From Bacteroidota bacterium (GTDB lineage Bacteria; Bacteroidota; Bacteroidia; Bacteroidales; JAAUTT01), in contig JAEYWD010000007.1 in assembly GCA_023429135.1 (NCBI GenBank), positions 31,238-95,237 of the forward strand: a DNA stretch of 64,000 nucleotides, given 5' to 3'. The notes under the pieces were generated by a model. The model had not been told where the DNA came from. It was given only the letters and a program-made list of their open reading frames with translations, and made no database searches. The translations under genes and the position numbers were made by a program. Shown piece after piece: positions 43,819-53,130 of this stretch. Each line of letters starts with the position of its first letter. The first letter of the stretch is position 1.

Positions 43819-45636
43819 ATGAAAAAACTGGAATTACTGGCTCCGGCAAAAGATCTGGAGCATGGAAAAGCCGCGATAAACCATGGTGCCGATGCTGTGT
43901 ACATTGGGGCCCCCATGTTCAGCGCCCGCAAAGCCGCTGGTACATCCCTGGATCAGATAGAGGAATTAAACCGGTATGCACATCTTTTTAATGTCAAAGC
44001 TTTTGTGGCTCTTAACACAATTCTTTACGATAATGAACTTGAAGAAGCCGAAAAACTGATAAAAAGGATATATGAGGCCGGCGCCGATGCTTTGATTATA
44101 CAGGATATGGGAATTATGGAAATGAACCTCCCTCCTATCCCGCTACATGCCAGCACACAAACCCACAATACAACTCCCGAAAAAGTTGCTTTTCTGGAAA
44201 AAGCCGGATTTCAGCGGGTAATACTTGCCCGCGAATTATCGATCAAACAAATTGAAGAAATCAGGAAACAAACCTCTGTTGAGCTGGAATCGTTTGTACA
44301 TGGAGCATTGTGCGTATCGTACAGTGGACAATGTTATATGAGTCATTCGGTTTGTGGTCGCAGCGGAAACCGGGGTGAATGTGCCCAACCCTGCCGTTCT
44401 GCCTACAATCTTGTGGATGGCTCAGGTAACATTGTCACTAAAAACAAGCATCTGATTTCGCTCAAGGACCTGAATCTTACTAAAGAAATACCCGAAATGA
44501 TTACCGCCGGTGTTACCTCTTTTAAAATTGAAGGTCGACTCAAGGATATGAGTTATATTATGAACATTGTTTCGCATTATCGTAAAAAACTTGATGCGTT
44601 TCTAGAGGGCAAAATTGAATTCGGCAAGGCTTCATCAGGAAAATTGACATTTACATTTAATCCCGAGCCTGAAAAGACCTTTAACAGAGGGTATACCACT
44701 TATAACATCCGCGGACGCGAAGAAAAACTCTCCACTTACCATACCCAGAAGTCAGTAGGAACAAAAGTGGGGAAAATAACCGGTATAAAGGGAAACCGGC
44801 TTCTATACAGCGGGGAAAAACTGAACCCGGGTGATGGAGTTTGCTTTTTTACCAGGGATAATGAATTGAAAGGTTTTAATGTTAACCATTTTGAAAACGG
44901 AGCTATTATTCCATCCAATACTCAATCTGTTTTTGAAGGAGCAATACTGTATCGCAATTTTGATATTCATTTCGAAAATGAATTGAAACAATCGGGTGAT
45001 AACCGGAAAATCTCCGTTGAAATGAAAATTTCAGGAGATCCGACTAAAATAAGGCTGCAGCTAAGCGATGAAGACGGGAATATTGTTTCACTGGAGAAAA
45101 ACTCCGATGGAATTAAAGCCAACAATCCTTCACAAGCGGAGAATATGCTTAAGGCTCAGTTGTCCAAACTTGGTAACACTCCATTTATATTAAAATCTAT
45201 CGAAATCAATCTGGAGGATTTCCCTTTTATACCCGTCGCTCAAATAAATGAACTTAGAAGAGCATTGACCGATTTATTGATTCAGGAAAGATCAAAGAAC
45301 TATAAACGGGATGAATTCAAAATAGAGCCGAATAGTTATCTGTACCCACAGAAAACACTTGATTTCAGAGGGAATGTTTCCAACCATTTATCCGAGAAGT
45401 TCTATAACCGGCATGGAGTTCAGGTTCTGGAAAAAGCTTACGAACTGGACAATCATGTAGCCAATGAGGTGCTAATGGAAACCAAACACTGTATCCGGTA
45501 TCAACTCGATGCCTGTTTGCTCAATAATAAAGGAAACACGCTAAAAGAACCTCTCTTTTTAAAAGACCAGAACACACGTTACCGGCTACGGTTCAATTGC
45601 AAGGATTGCGTAATGCTAGTGATGAAGGAGTTGTGA
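43819..45636 (+). CDS. U32-family peptidase / RlhA-like hydroxylation protein
   Basis: About 605 residues from ATG 43819 (MKKLELLAPAKDLEHGKAAINHGADAVYIG). The U32 domain shows 'HASTQTHNTTPEKVAFLEKAGFQRVILARELSI' and the signature 'ESFVHGALCVSYSGQCYMSHSVCGRSGNRGECAQPCR' with four cysteines, followed by a C-terminal DUF3656-type domain and a closing Cys pair ('CKDCV'). Members act in tRNA/rRNA hydroxylation (TrhP, RlhA) rather than general proteolysis; the Cys set suits an Fe-S cluster. A GATATTTG box at 43796-43803 may be its -7 element. Confidence 0.88.
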   Translation: MKKLELLAPAKDLEHGKAAINHGADAVYIGAPMFSARKAAGTSLDQIEELNRYAHLFNVKAFVALNTILYDNELEEAEKLIKRIYEAGADALIIQDMGIMEMNLPPIPLHASTQTHNTTPEKVAFLEKAGFQRVILARELSIKQIEEIRKQTSVELESFVHGALCVSYSGQCYMSHSVCGRSGNRGECAQPCRSAYNLVDGSGNIVTKNKHLISLKDLNLTKEIPEMITAGVTSFKIEGRLKDMSYIMNIVSHYRKKLDAFLEGKIEFGKASSGKLTFTFNPEPEKTFNRGYTTYNIRGREEKLSTYHTQKSVGTKVGKITGIKGNRLLYSGEKLNPGDGVCFFTRDNELKGFNVNHFENGAIIPSNTQSVFEGAILYRNFDIHFENELKQSGDNRKISVEMKISGDPTKIRLQLSDEDGNIVSLEKNSDGIKANNPSQAENMLKAQLSKLGNTPFILKSIEINLEDFPFIPVAQINELRRALTDLLIQERSKNYKRDEFKIEPNSYLYPQKTLDFRGNVSNHLSEKFYNRHGVQVLEKAYELDNHVANEVLMETKHCIRYQLDACLLNNKGNTLKEPLFLKDQNTRYRLRFNCKDCVMLVMKEL

Positions 45637-45678
45637 GTTGAGAGTTACAGGTTTCGCGTTACGCGTTACGAGTTACGA
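45630..45678. repeat. Seven-unit heptad repeat (GTTACGA family)
   Basis: Seven consecutive 7-mers from GTTGTGA (which includes the U32 stop codon) through GTTGAGA, GTTACAG, GTTTCGC and GTTACGC to two GTTACGA. Confidence 0.8.
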
Positions 45679-45733
45679 AAGCATAAGCCACACCTTTTCT
45701 AAATACTCCCTCCCAGCTAATCTGTTCTATTTT

Positions 45734-46249
45734 TTATAGCCAGCTTACAATTTCGTTCAAGGGCTTTCTTTTTCCATCATGCCTGTCAGGATCTGTAGTT
45801 CCATCCGGATAGCCTAATGGAATAATCGCAACAGGTTCAACACCCGAAGGCAGTTGCATTACTTCCTTCAGTTTTTTAACCTGAAAATTGCAGATCCAGC
45901 AGGTGCCAAGACCCAGTTCGGCGGCCTGCAATGTAAGGTGATCAACGGCAATACTTAAGTCAATTTCCATGTGTTCTTTGCCATCCGAACGTTTCCACGA
46001 TATTTGCTTGTTCCCGCAAGCTACAATAAGAACGGGAGCGCTTTTCATCCATTCGCGCTGGTAGGCTTCGCCAATTTTAGCTTTCATTTCGGCGCTTTTT
46101 ACAACATAAAAATGCCAGGGTTGATAATTAACAGCCGATGGAGCCACACGTGCTGCCTCGAGCACTTTCATAAGCTTTGCCTCTTCTATTTCATCCGGCT
46201 TGTAATTCCGGCAGGAATATCTCTTCTTTGCTAATTCAAGAAAGTCCAT
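45734..46249 (-). CDS. Nitroreductase-family flavoprotein
   Basis: 171 residues. Starts 'MDFLELAKKRYSCRNYKPDEIEEAKLMKVLEAARVAPSAVNYQPWHFYVV', the FMN-binding Arg and Ser/Asn signature, and has 'AVDHLTLQAAELGLGTCWICNF' and 'AIIPLGYPDG' in the C-terminal half. NAD(P)H-dependent reduction of nitro or quinone-like substrates, cytoplasmic. Two extra cysteines in 'TCWIC' are common in this short subgroup. Convergent with the U32 gene. Confidence 0.92.
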   Translation of the reverse strand: MDFLELAKKRYSCRNYKPDEIEEAKLMKVLEAARVAPSAVNYQPWHFYVVKSAEMKAKIGEAYQREWMKSAPVLIVACGNKQISWKRSDGKEHMEIDLSIAVDHLTLQAAELGLGTCWICNFQVKKLKEVMQLPSGVEPVAIIPLGYPDGTTDPDRHDGKRKPLNEIVSWL

Positions 46250-46667
46250 ACTGTTACGTTTTTAACAAAAATAAGACATTTATCATGAAAAAAGAGCAAT
46301 GGAATTCAAATTCAATCATGGAAAGTAATTTACCAGAGGAATCGTCTCCGGCAAACATCAACCGAAGGCAAACCGGCAGTGTAATTGAACTCCGTTAATT
46401 CCCCTTTGCAACCTTGTATTTTGATTGAAAAAATTGCTTTTCCCTACATACCTTTTAAAATACAAGCCTGGAATTGTAAGGGAATCCTGCGTGCCACAAT
46501 TAAAATTCCCTGAAACTGTAAACTTCAATATTGAGCAATATGGCAGTACAATGAACATAGAATACCATGAACAGCAGAAATGGCGGATACAGACGTAATA
46601 AAGCTTTCATTCTCCTTAAAAATCAGGGCAACAGAACTCCCAAAATAAGAAAACCTTCCCGATTAGT
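46250..46667. other. 418-bp intergenic region with two doubtful small ORFs
   Basis: Contains ATG 46285-46398 (+, 37 residues, Ser/Asn/Glu-rich, ending TGSVIELR) and ATG 46567-46671 (+, 34 basic residues, ending RKPSRLV). Neither has a recognised family or a clear ribosome-binding site. No repeat is seen. Confidence 0.3.
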
Positions 46668-47636
46668 CTAATAACGTTCCATCCAGCGGTATCTTCTTAC
46701 ATTGTCGCCGAGTTTAATGGCAAGCATTAATTCATGCGTACCCGCCGAATATATTGTCAAAGGATTAGAACTGTAATCGAAAGCATACCCCATGTAAAAG
46801 CGGCTCAATTTAATACCGATTGTAGCAATTGCAATCTGAGGATTTCGATATCCAAGTCCAAACCATATTTTACTGTCGTAAATAATTTTAGCTGTTATGT
46901 CGCCCTGCAACCGCCACTGTTCTGAGACTTTGATATAGCACGATGGTTCCAGTACATACAAATCGCTGAGCCGGTATACAAAACCGGCAGTTGTGTTATA
47001 CTGACGCTCAAGTCTGAAATCTTTTTCCTTATAGGGACCAAACATTATGGAGGCTTTTGATAAATGGTATGCTGAAAATCCGAAGAAAAGATTTTGATTG
47101 GTATAATAAACACCCACATTGGCATCGGGAATGTACATAATCATGGGCTCGCTGTTGATAAGTTTATCAACCGAATTGGGTAATCTTAGCCCTTCCCTGT
47201 TTAATTTAAACTGAAAAAAACTGAAAGTAACTCCAAACGATAGCTGTGACTTTGTTCCCGGAAGATGATAGGCATAAGTAAGTTCGGTTCCTGTTTGATC
47301 CATTAATCCTATTCTGTCCTTATAAATATAAGCACCTAATCCTACCCTGCCGCTTCTTGGACCTTTATATCTCTTTTTTACCGAGGCACCTGAATTTATA
47401 AAATTCCGTTTCAAAATCCTGCTTTGCAGACTAAGAGCATAAGTTACCGGTGCTCCTTCCACTCCAAGCCACTGTTGACGAGATGTTGAATTTACCGATG
47501 TATACCCTTCGGATCCTGCCGCAGCAGGATTTAATAGAAATGCATTAAACGAATACTGACTGTAAACCGGCAATTGTTGCGCCACAGCGGAAATCAGAGA
47601 CAGAATTCCGGTCACTGTCAGTAAAAGTCCTCGCAT
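46668..47636 (-). CDS. PorP/SprF-family outer-membrane protein (type IX secretion linked)
   Basis: About 322 residues from ATG 47636 (MRGLLLTVTGILSLISAVAQQ, a signal peptide). Family features: 'LPVYSQYSFNAFLLNPAAAGSEGYTSVNSTSRQQWLGVEGAPVTY', 'RVGLGAYIYKDRIGLMDQTG', 'AYHLPGTKSQLSFGVTFSF', 'MYIPDANVGVYYTNQNLFFGFSAYHLSKA' and 'RFYMGYAFDYSSNPLTIYSAGTHELML'. These ~300-residue barrels usually follow a large surface protein with a type B C-terminal sorting domain, as here: the gene upstream in transcription ends 29 bp before this start. It presumably holds that protein at the cell surface. Confidence 0.9.
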   Translation of the reverse strand: MRGLLLTVTGILSLISAVAQQLPVYSQYSFNAFLLNPAAAGSEGYTSVNSTSRQQWLGVEGAPVTYALSLQSRILKRNFINSGASVKKRYKGPRSGRVGLGAYIYKDRIGLMDQTGTELTYAYHLPGTKSQLSFGVTFSFFQFKLNREGLRLPNSVDKLINSEPMIMYIPDANVGVYYTNQNLFFGFSAYHLSKASIMFGPYKEKDFRLERQYNTTAGFVYRLSDLYVLEPSCYIKVSEQWRLQGDITAKIIYDSKIWFGLGYRNPQIAIATIGIKLSRFYMGYAFDYSSNPLTIYSAGTHELMLAIKLGDNVRRYRWMERY

Positions 47637-47665
47637 TTTAAAGTTTCCTCTACAGTTCATAAACT

Positions 47666-49180
47666 TTATCGGATTAAATTAACACTTCCCACAATGGGTG
47701 CTTTACCGTCCTTCAGATCGATTACATAAAAGTAGGTCGACATTGGAAGCTGCTTTCCGTTATAGGTTCCATCCCAGGCTGAATCATTATAATTTTTCTG
47801 GCATTTGAATACAATTTGCCCCCAACGGTTGTATATCATTACACTGGCATTGGGATATTTATCGAGCAACGCAATTATCCACGTATCGTTATCCGAATCG
47901 TTATTGGGAGTAAATGCATTGGGGATGCGCGAGGTAAGCGATTGTGGCTTGCAGGACCCTACCAGAATGGTATCGGCAAACGAACATCCATTCTCCGTGG
48001 TTAACCTGGCCCAGACAATTCCTGCACCGGCGCTTACTGTAACCGATGATGTTTTATCGCCGGTAGACCAAAGGTGGTTTGCAGCCTGTACACCTGGATC
48101 CAGCACCAGTGTCTCGTCTTCGCACAAACTTGTATCCTTACCAAGAGAAAAGTATGGTTTAGGATTTATCTCAAACAATACAGAATCCCGAAGCGTGCAT
48201 CCTGATTCAAGTATCACCTCAGCACTATAATATCCTGCCTGGCTCAGTAGAATTGAAGAGTCGCGTTTACCATTGCCCCAGGTTACCGATTGAACCGGAA
48301 TTGAAGGTTTTAGCATGTAGGTTTCGCCTTCGCACACGGAAATATTTCTGTTACCGAATAACGAATTGTTAGACGAAGGAAAAACTTTCACTATAAATGG
48401 CTGTGAAGGAATATCATCCAGGCCCGGTTTGACTCCGCACTTCTTCGAAACCTTATCTTCAATACCGGTAATAAATACTTTGTAAGTGCCGTATTTTTCA
48501 GCAGGAATAGTAAGTTCAAGGCTATCCTGCAGAATCTGATCCCTTTTTCCGGTAGTGAACGTTTTATTTTTTTCAACAATTTCGAAAGCTCCATTGTATG
48601 ATGTATATTCAACTTTATAATTCAGTGCGATTTGCTGTGTTCCTTTCAGATTCAATGGTATCTGCTGTTGGATGCCACTGGTATTGCAAATTTTTATTGG
48701 TGAAGTATCCTTCCAGGCAACAGATGGTTTATTGAAAACCAGCACATCAAGAGTTCTTACAGACTCAGAATGATCGCAAACTTTAAAGCCTTCCTTCGGT
48801 AATACTTTTTCTGAAACCCTGATATTGTATTTCCCGGTCTTTATCCACCGGATAGCAATGGCGGAATCGGGGTAATAAACATGATTTGGAGGTGGTAATT
48901 GCTGAAGAGGCGTTTTACCATCGATTTTAAGCAATTCATAACCGGTGGCATTCCCGTTTAGCCACCATTTGAATATGGAAGGATGGAATATTTCTTTTAA
49001 AGCACCTGCAGAAAAAGGAGAAACCTTATATGGCATAACACTGCCAACGGTAACATACTCCATAAGAGTATCCCTATCATTATTCGCCTGATATTCATTA
49101 CTGGTAGACGTAAGCTGAGCATTTAGAAACAATACACTCTCCAGGATAAAAATCCCAAGGAGCAAGAAGTGTTTTTTCAT
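47666..49180 (-). CDS. Surface protein with gliding-motility-type (T9SS type B) C-terminal domain
   Basis: 504 residues. Signal peptide (MKKHFLLLGIFILESVLFLNAQ). The middle has PKD-like/Ig-like strands with paired motifs 'SVCEGETYMLKPSIPVQSVTWGNGKRDSSILLSQAGYYSAEVILESGCTLRDSV' and a second copy 'SLCEDETLVLDPG...NHLWSTGDKTSS...VWARLTTENGCSFADTI'. The last ~85 residues, 'IPNAFTPNNDSDNDTW...VMIYNRWGQIVFKCQKNYNDSAWDGTYNGKQLPMSTYFYVIDL', are the CHU_C/type B sorting domain recognised by the type IX system. Co-encoded with the PorP/SprF protein downstream. Confidence 0.92.
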   Translation of the reverse strand: MKKHFLLLGIFILESVLFLNAQLTSTSNEYQANNDRDTLMEYVTVGSVMPYKVSPFSAGALKEIFHPSIFKWWLNGNATGYELLKIDGKTPLQQLPPPNHVYYPDSAIAIRWIKTGKYNIRVSEKVLPKEGFKVCDHSESVRTLDVLVFNKPSVAWKDTSPIKICNTSGIQQQIPLNLKGTQQIALNYKVEYTSYNGAFEIVEKNKTFTTGKRDQILQDSLELTIPAEKYGTYKVFITGIEDKVSKKCGVKPGLDDIPSQPFIVKVFPSSNNSLFGNRNISVCEGETYMLKPSIPVQSVTWGNGKRDSSILLSQAGYYSAEVILESGCTLRDSVLFEINPKPYFSLGKDTSLCEDETLVLDPGVQAANHLWSTGDKTSSVTVSAGAGIVWARLTTENGCSFADTILVGSCKPQSLTSRIPNAFTPNNDSDNDTWIIALLDKYPNASVMIYNRWGQIVFKCQKNYNDSAWDGTYNGKQLPMSTYFYVIDLKDGKAPIVGSVNLIR

Positions 49181-49557
49181 ATCTGCGTTTAACGATCGTC
49201 AACACCGTTTTAAGGCTAAGTCTTGGGGTAGTCTGATATCTCATAATTACAAGGCTTTGAACAGGAATACGGAGATAAAAAACGGTTATCTGAACGCCTT
49301 GAAGTTAGTATAATCTTAAATGAATTATTCAGGTTAAAAGGTGATATTGCTTACCTTCAGGAGGTGATTCATATTAACTTAAACTTTACATAAAATGCAT
49401 TTGACTTGCACAATCCAATAAATGGCCATAGGACCATGACTCTGTTACATTTATCAATACAAAAATAGTTATACTGGAGTAAAACCAAGCCTTCGAAACT
49501 AAGATCACAGTTATATTTAGTAAATTTGAAAGTTTAAGCAAGCTAATAAAATAAGAA
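49181..49557. other. 377-bp divergent intergenic region
   Basis: AT-rich, no gene or repeat recognised. It contains TAAATTTG at 49521-49528, a good -7 element for the antiporter 30 nt before its ATG. Confidence 0.4.
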
Positions 49558-51708
49558 ATGACCGATTTTTTCAAACATTTAATTCAGGAATTTGAACTCC
49601 CGCTTACAAATCCTGTCCTGATTTTTTCACTTATTTTATTCATTATTCTTTTATCCCCCATACTGTTAAGAAAGTTAAATATACCAGGAATTATTGGTTT
49701 AATTATTGCCGGTGTTATTATTGGTCCTGATGGGTTAAATATTCTCAAAAAAAGTTCGGCAGTAGACCTTTTTTCCACAATTGGTCTTCTTTACATCATG
49801 TTCATCGCCGGACTTGAGCTGGATATGAATGAATTTAGATCTAAGCGTTACAAAAGCTTTCTGTTCGGACTTTTTACCTTTTTAATACCCTTGGAAATTG
49901 GATTTCCCGTGTGTTATTACCTGCTGGGTTACGATTTTAATTCAAGCTTTTTAACTGCCAGCATGTTCGCCACACATACACTGGTGGCCTATCCTATTGT
50001 CAGTAAATTAGGAATTTCCAAAAATGAAGCTGTCGCAATTACTGTTGGTGGCACCATATTAACCGACACAGCGGTACTTCTCATTCTGGCGATAATTATG
50101 GGGAACAGCCAGGGTAGTTTGAATCAGGAATTCTGGATTCGAATGGGGGTATCGCTCGTTCTTTTCTCTGCCATCATGTTCCTGATAATTCCCCGAATAG
50201 CAAAATGGTTTTTTAAAAAACTTGAGAGCGAGAAACATTCGCATTATATTTTTGTGTTGTCCGTTGTGTTTTTCGCGGCATTTCTGGCTGACGTTGCAGG
50301 AATTGAGCCCATTATCGGGGCCTTCGTTGCCGGACTGGCACTGAATAAACTGATACCCCATTCATCGGCCTTGATGAACCGGATAGAATTTATTGGTAAC
50401 TCTTTGTTTATCCCTTTTTTCCTGATTAGCGTAGGAATGATTGTTGATATTAGAGTTATCCTGAACGGGCCAATGGCAATAATTGTAGCGGCTACTCTTT
50501 CGGTAGTGGCAATTTTCGGAAAATGGCTTGCGGCTTTCCTAACCCAGCTTGTTTTCAAATACTCCAAAGCACAGCGGCAGCTCATTTTCGGATTAAGCAG
50601 TTCGCATGCTGCAGCTACCCTGGCTATTATTCTGGTGGGTTATCAAACCGGGATTCTTGATGAAAATATTCTAAACGGAACCATCATTCTTATTTTAATT
50701 ACCTGTATTGTTGCCTCGTACGCAACCGAAAAAGCTGCCAGAAAAATTGTGGTAGAATCAGAAGACCTGTCTAATGTCCATATAAAAACAAGCAACGAAC
50801 ATTCTGAACATATACTTTTGCCTATTTCAACAGTTGCAAACATTGAGAAACTTCTGGAACTGATAATATACATCAAGGACAAAAAATCGAATCACCCTGT
50901 GTCCATCCTAACAGTGGTTTCCAACGACAATGATGCGGAAATCAATATTCTTAAAGCAAAAAACAAGTTGGAGGAATCGGTTAAAGAAGCATACGCAGCC
51001 GAAACAAAAGTAAATATTATTGCCACAATAGATCATAATGTATCGAGCGGGATAAGCCGAATTTCGAAAGAAATTATGGCTGATATTATTGTTCTGGGCT
51101 GGCCAAAACGATCGGGATTAATTGATAAATTGATTGGTGAAAAAGTGGACAGCATTTTGAACAACACTGATAAAACTATATTTATTTGTCGTTTTGCAAA
51201 CCCGTTGGTAATTAATAAAAGGATAATAATAGCTGCTCCTCCGTTGTCGGAACACGAAAACGGATTTGCTTTATGGGTTACTAAAATGGCACGATTGGCG
51301 CAGGAATTAAGTATTTCGATCCAGTTTTACTGTAATACAGCCACCGGAAAAGCTGTGGAGCGCATATTTAAAAGCTCAAAACTTAATGCATCCATTAGTT
51401 TACTACCATTTTCCAACTGGGACGATTTTCTGATACTGGCGCGGTATATCCATGAAGATGATTTATTTGTACTTGTATCGGCACGAAGAGCAACTACATC
51501 CTACCTGGGATTGCTTGAAAATCTGCCTTCGAAACTCGAAAAACATTTTCCTCTTAACAATAAGATAATAATCTACCCTCAGCAATATCTTGATAATTCG
51601 AGCAACGAGCAGTATACCGACATATCTTCCGAACCATTGAATAAAGGAATAGAGGCCGTCCAGAAAATTGGTAAGGAAATTGGCTCTATTTTCAGGAGAA
51701 AGGAATGA
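49558..51708 (+). CDS. CPA2-family cation:proton antiporter (KefB-type) with Usp-like domain
   Basis: 716 residues. About 12 transmembrane helices (1-395): 'NIPGIIGLIIAGVIIGPDGLNIL', 'FSTIGLLYIMFIAGLELDMNEF', 'SMFATHTLVAYPIVSKLGISKNEAVAITVGGTILTDTAVLLILAI' (the double-Asp region reads TDTA, a single Asp) and 'DVAGIEPIIGAFVAGLALNKLIP'. The cytoplasmic tail (about 415-700) holds universal-stress-protein-like repeats: 'EHILLPISTVANIEKLLELIIYIKDKK' and 'IIVLGWPKRSGLIDKLIGEKVDSILNN'. It exchanges K+ or Na+ for H+ across the inner membrane. Monocistronic. Confidence 0.9.
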   Translation: MTDFFKHLIQEFELPLTNPVLIFSLILFIILLSPILLRKLNIPGIIGLIIAGVIIGPDGLNILKKSSAVDLFSTIGLLYIMFIAGLELDMNEFRSKRYKSFLFGLFTFLIPLEIGFPVCYYLLGYDFNSSFLTASMFATHTLVAYPIVSKLGISKNEAVAITVGGTILTDTAVLLILAIIMGNSQGSLNQEFWIRMGVSLVLFSAIMFLIIPRIAKWFFKKLESEKHSHYIFVLSVVFFAAFLADVAGIEPIIGAFVAGLALNKLIPHSSALMNRIEFIGNSLFIPFFLISVGMIVDIRVILNGPMAIIVAATLSVVAIFGKWLAAFLTQLVFKYSKAQRQLIFGLSSSHAAATLAIILVGYQTGILDENILNGTIILILITCIVASYATEKAARKIVVESEDLSNVHIKTSNEHSEHILLPISTVANIEKLLELIIYIKDKKSNHPVSILTVVSNDNDAEINILKAKNKLEESVKEAYAAETKVNIIATIDHNVSSGISRISKEIMADIIVLGWPKRSGLIDKLIGEKVDSILNNTDKTIFICRFANPLVINKRIIIAAPPLSEHENGFALWVTKMARLAQELSISIQFYCNTATGKAVERIFKSSKLNASISLLPFSNWDDFLILARYIHEDDLFVLVSARRATTSYLGLLENLPSKLEKHFPLNNKIIIYPQQYLDNSSNEQYTDISSEPLNKGIEAVQKIGKEIGSIFRRKE

Positions 51709-51893
51709 TACAGAGCGCAATTCGACCTTCCGAATGACGGAACATTCCTGCCGGTGCATTATATTTTCCCAGGCGTTGCCTTCTGGCAAGATATTCCTAA
51801 CACCTCAAAACATTGGAATACGTTTTTCTGAATTAAATCGAACTCAAGTTTTAAAAATTTCCCAGTACTCAAATTACATTATACAATATCATG

Positions 51894-52101
51894 CTGGCCC
51901 CAGCCAGGTTAACATTGAATGGTGCAATTCGAACCTGGCTAAAGCCAGGATGAAATTGATCGGCGCAATATCGGTCTGGCTGCAGCCAGGTTTATATTTG
52001 CACGTGTAAATACCTTTCTGGCTGCAGCCAGGTACATATTTGCACGTGTAATTCTCACCCTGGCTGGAGCCAGATGCATATTTGCACGTGCAAAATGCAT
52101 T
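51894..52101. repeat. Tandem array of CTGGC-N4-GCCAG hairpins (five units of 41-42 bp)
   Basis: Units begin at 51894, 51935, 51976, 52018 and 52060. All keep CTGGC and GCCAG while the four loop bases vary (CCCA, TAAA, TGCA, TGCA, TGGA). Units 3-5 also carry a second palindrome around TTTGCACGTGTAA. Located between convergent genes. A minus-strand 77-residue ORF of 14-residue repeats (51939-52172) runs through it but is probably a by-product of the 42-bp period. Confidence 0.85.
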
Positions 52102-52138
52102 CTAAAATTTCCCAGGATGCATTTTGCATGTGTAAACG

Positions 52139-52170
52139 AGGATAGAATTTTGCCAGGATAGAATTTTGCC
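52139..52170. repeat. Perfect 16-bp tandem duplication
   Basis: AGGATAGAATTTTGCC occurs at 52139-52154 and 52155-52170, directly after the degenerate end of the hairpin array. Confidence 0.85.
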
Positions 52171-52192
52171 AAATAAGAATAGGCATAAAAAT

Positions 52193-52221
52193 AAAAAAAG
52201 GGGCTAGAGGCCCCTTTTTTT
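52193..52221. terminator. Bidirectional terminator
   Basis: 11-bp stem AAAAAAGGGGC/GCCCCTTTTTT with a 5-nt loop, between the hairpin array and the lipoprotein gene; symmetrical A and T runs. Confidence 0.9.
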
Positions 52222-52239
52222 ATTAGAATTTCAGAAATA

Positions 52240-53130
52240 TTACTTCTGAACTTTAACTTCGATGGTTATCGACCCTGATGTTGTAGCTGTAAGAGCAGTA
52301 ACCTTGGCTAAACCCAATTTGTTACCTGCAGTTTTAAATGCAAAAACATCGCCAACCACAAGATCTTTTACTCTTTGTTCAGTAGGGAAATCCGCAGCAT
52401 GAGTAGTAACAAGAGTTTCGTCTGTTTTTACAATTTGATCAAAAGCTGTCGTAGAAACAGTACCGGTTACATCTTTGAACAAAGTAGCATTTTTAACGCT
52501 CCATCCTGATACATAATCAGTATAAGCAGTACCTGCAAAGTTTGGAGAAATGAATTCGGCTTTAGCAGTATTATCATAATAATAGATAAAGTCTACTTTG
52601 CTTGCATTTGTTTTAGCAGCAGACTTCAAATAAACTGAACCTGTTGAAGTTGAAAAAGCACTACCAAGCGTTGCATTCCCTTGAGCTCCAACAATCGTGG
52701 CTGTATAAAATACCAATTTATCAGTCGCAGGAATAGGATCATTTGCAGTTACTTTAATAACAAAGTTTCTTGCATTGGTTGTTCCATTCTTATCAGTTGC
52801 ACTAACCTTAATGGTAGTTTGTTCCACTACACCAGAGATAGTAACTTTCAGGTTGTAATTGGTTTTATCAGTAAAACTGGTAATAGCAGTTCCAATCTGA
52901 TCTTCTCCCGCTGTTGTAACCTGAAAAATCTTAACTTCTTCCAAACCTGCCACAGATGTAATAGTTGCATTTATTTCCCAGGAGGTTACTCCCTTTGCTA
53001 AAGTTGTTTCAGTTTGGTTGTTAGAAAAAGTAATTTGTGGTCCATCAGGATCATCCTCTTTAGTACAACTTGTAAAAAATCCTGATACTGCGATTGCTAC
53101 ACTAAATAAAATTAAACTTAAACGTTTCAT
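52240..53130 (-). CDS. Lipoprotein of unknown function
   Basis: About 296 residues from ATG 53130 (MKRLSLILFSVAIAVSGFFTSC, lipobox GFFTSC). A Thr/Lys/Ala-rich beta-sandwich protein: an Ig-like N-terminal domain (about 30-135, 'TSWEINATITSVAGLEEVKIFQVTTAG...TIKVSATDKNGTTNARNFVIKV') then a ~160-residue second domain ('ATDKLVFYTATIVGAQGNATLGSAFSTSTGSVY', 'KVDFIYYYD', 'DLVVGDVFAFKTAGNKLGLAKVTAL'). It resembles cell-surface SusE/F-like or adhesin lipoproteins but no family is certain. Codon use is simple and even, with no cysteine after the lipobox. Confidence 0.7.
   Translation of the reverse strand: MKRLSLILFSVAIAVSGFFTSCTKEDDPDGPQITFSNNQTETTLAKGVTSWEINATITSVAGLEEVKIFQVTTAGEDQIGTAITSFTDKTNYNLKVTISGVVEQTTIKVSATDKNGTTNARNFVIKVTANDPIPATDKLVFYTATIVGAQGNATLGSAFSTSTGSVYLKSAAKTNASKVDFIYYYDNTAKAEFISPNFAGTAYTDYVSGWSVKNATLFKDVTGTVSTTAFDQIVKTDETLVTTHAADFPTEQRVKDLVVGDVFAFKTAGNKLGLAKVTALTATTSGSITIEVKVQK

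Noticed and set aside
46177..46558. Open frames 46177-46398 (+) and 46358-46558 (-) as genes
   Set aside because: The first runs into the nitroreductase gene on the other strand and the second lacks any recognisable protein features; only shorter doubtful ORFs remain in the gap.
51894..52101. CRISPR array
   Set aside because: The 41-42-bp units vary throughout, have no constant repeat plus unique spacer structure, the longest conserved parts are 5-bp stem arms, and no cas genes are nearby.
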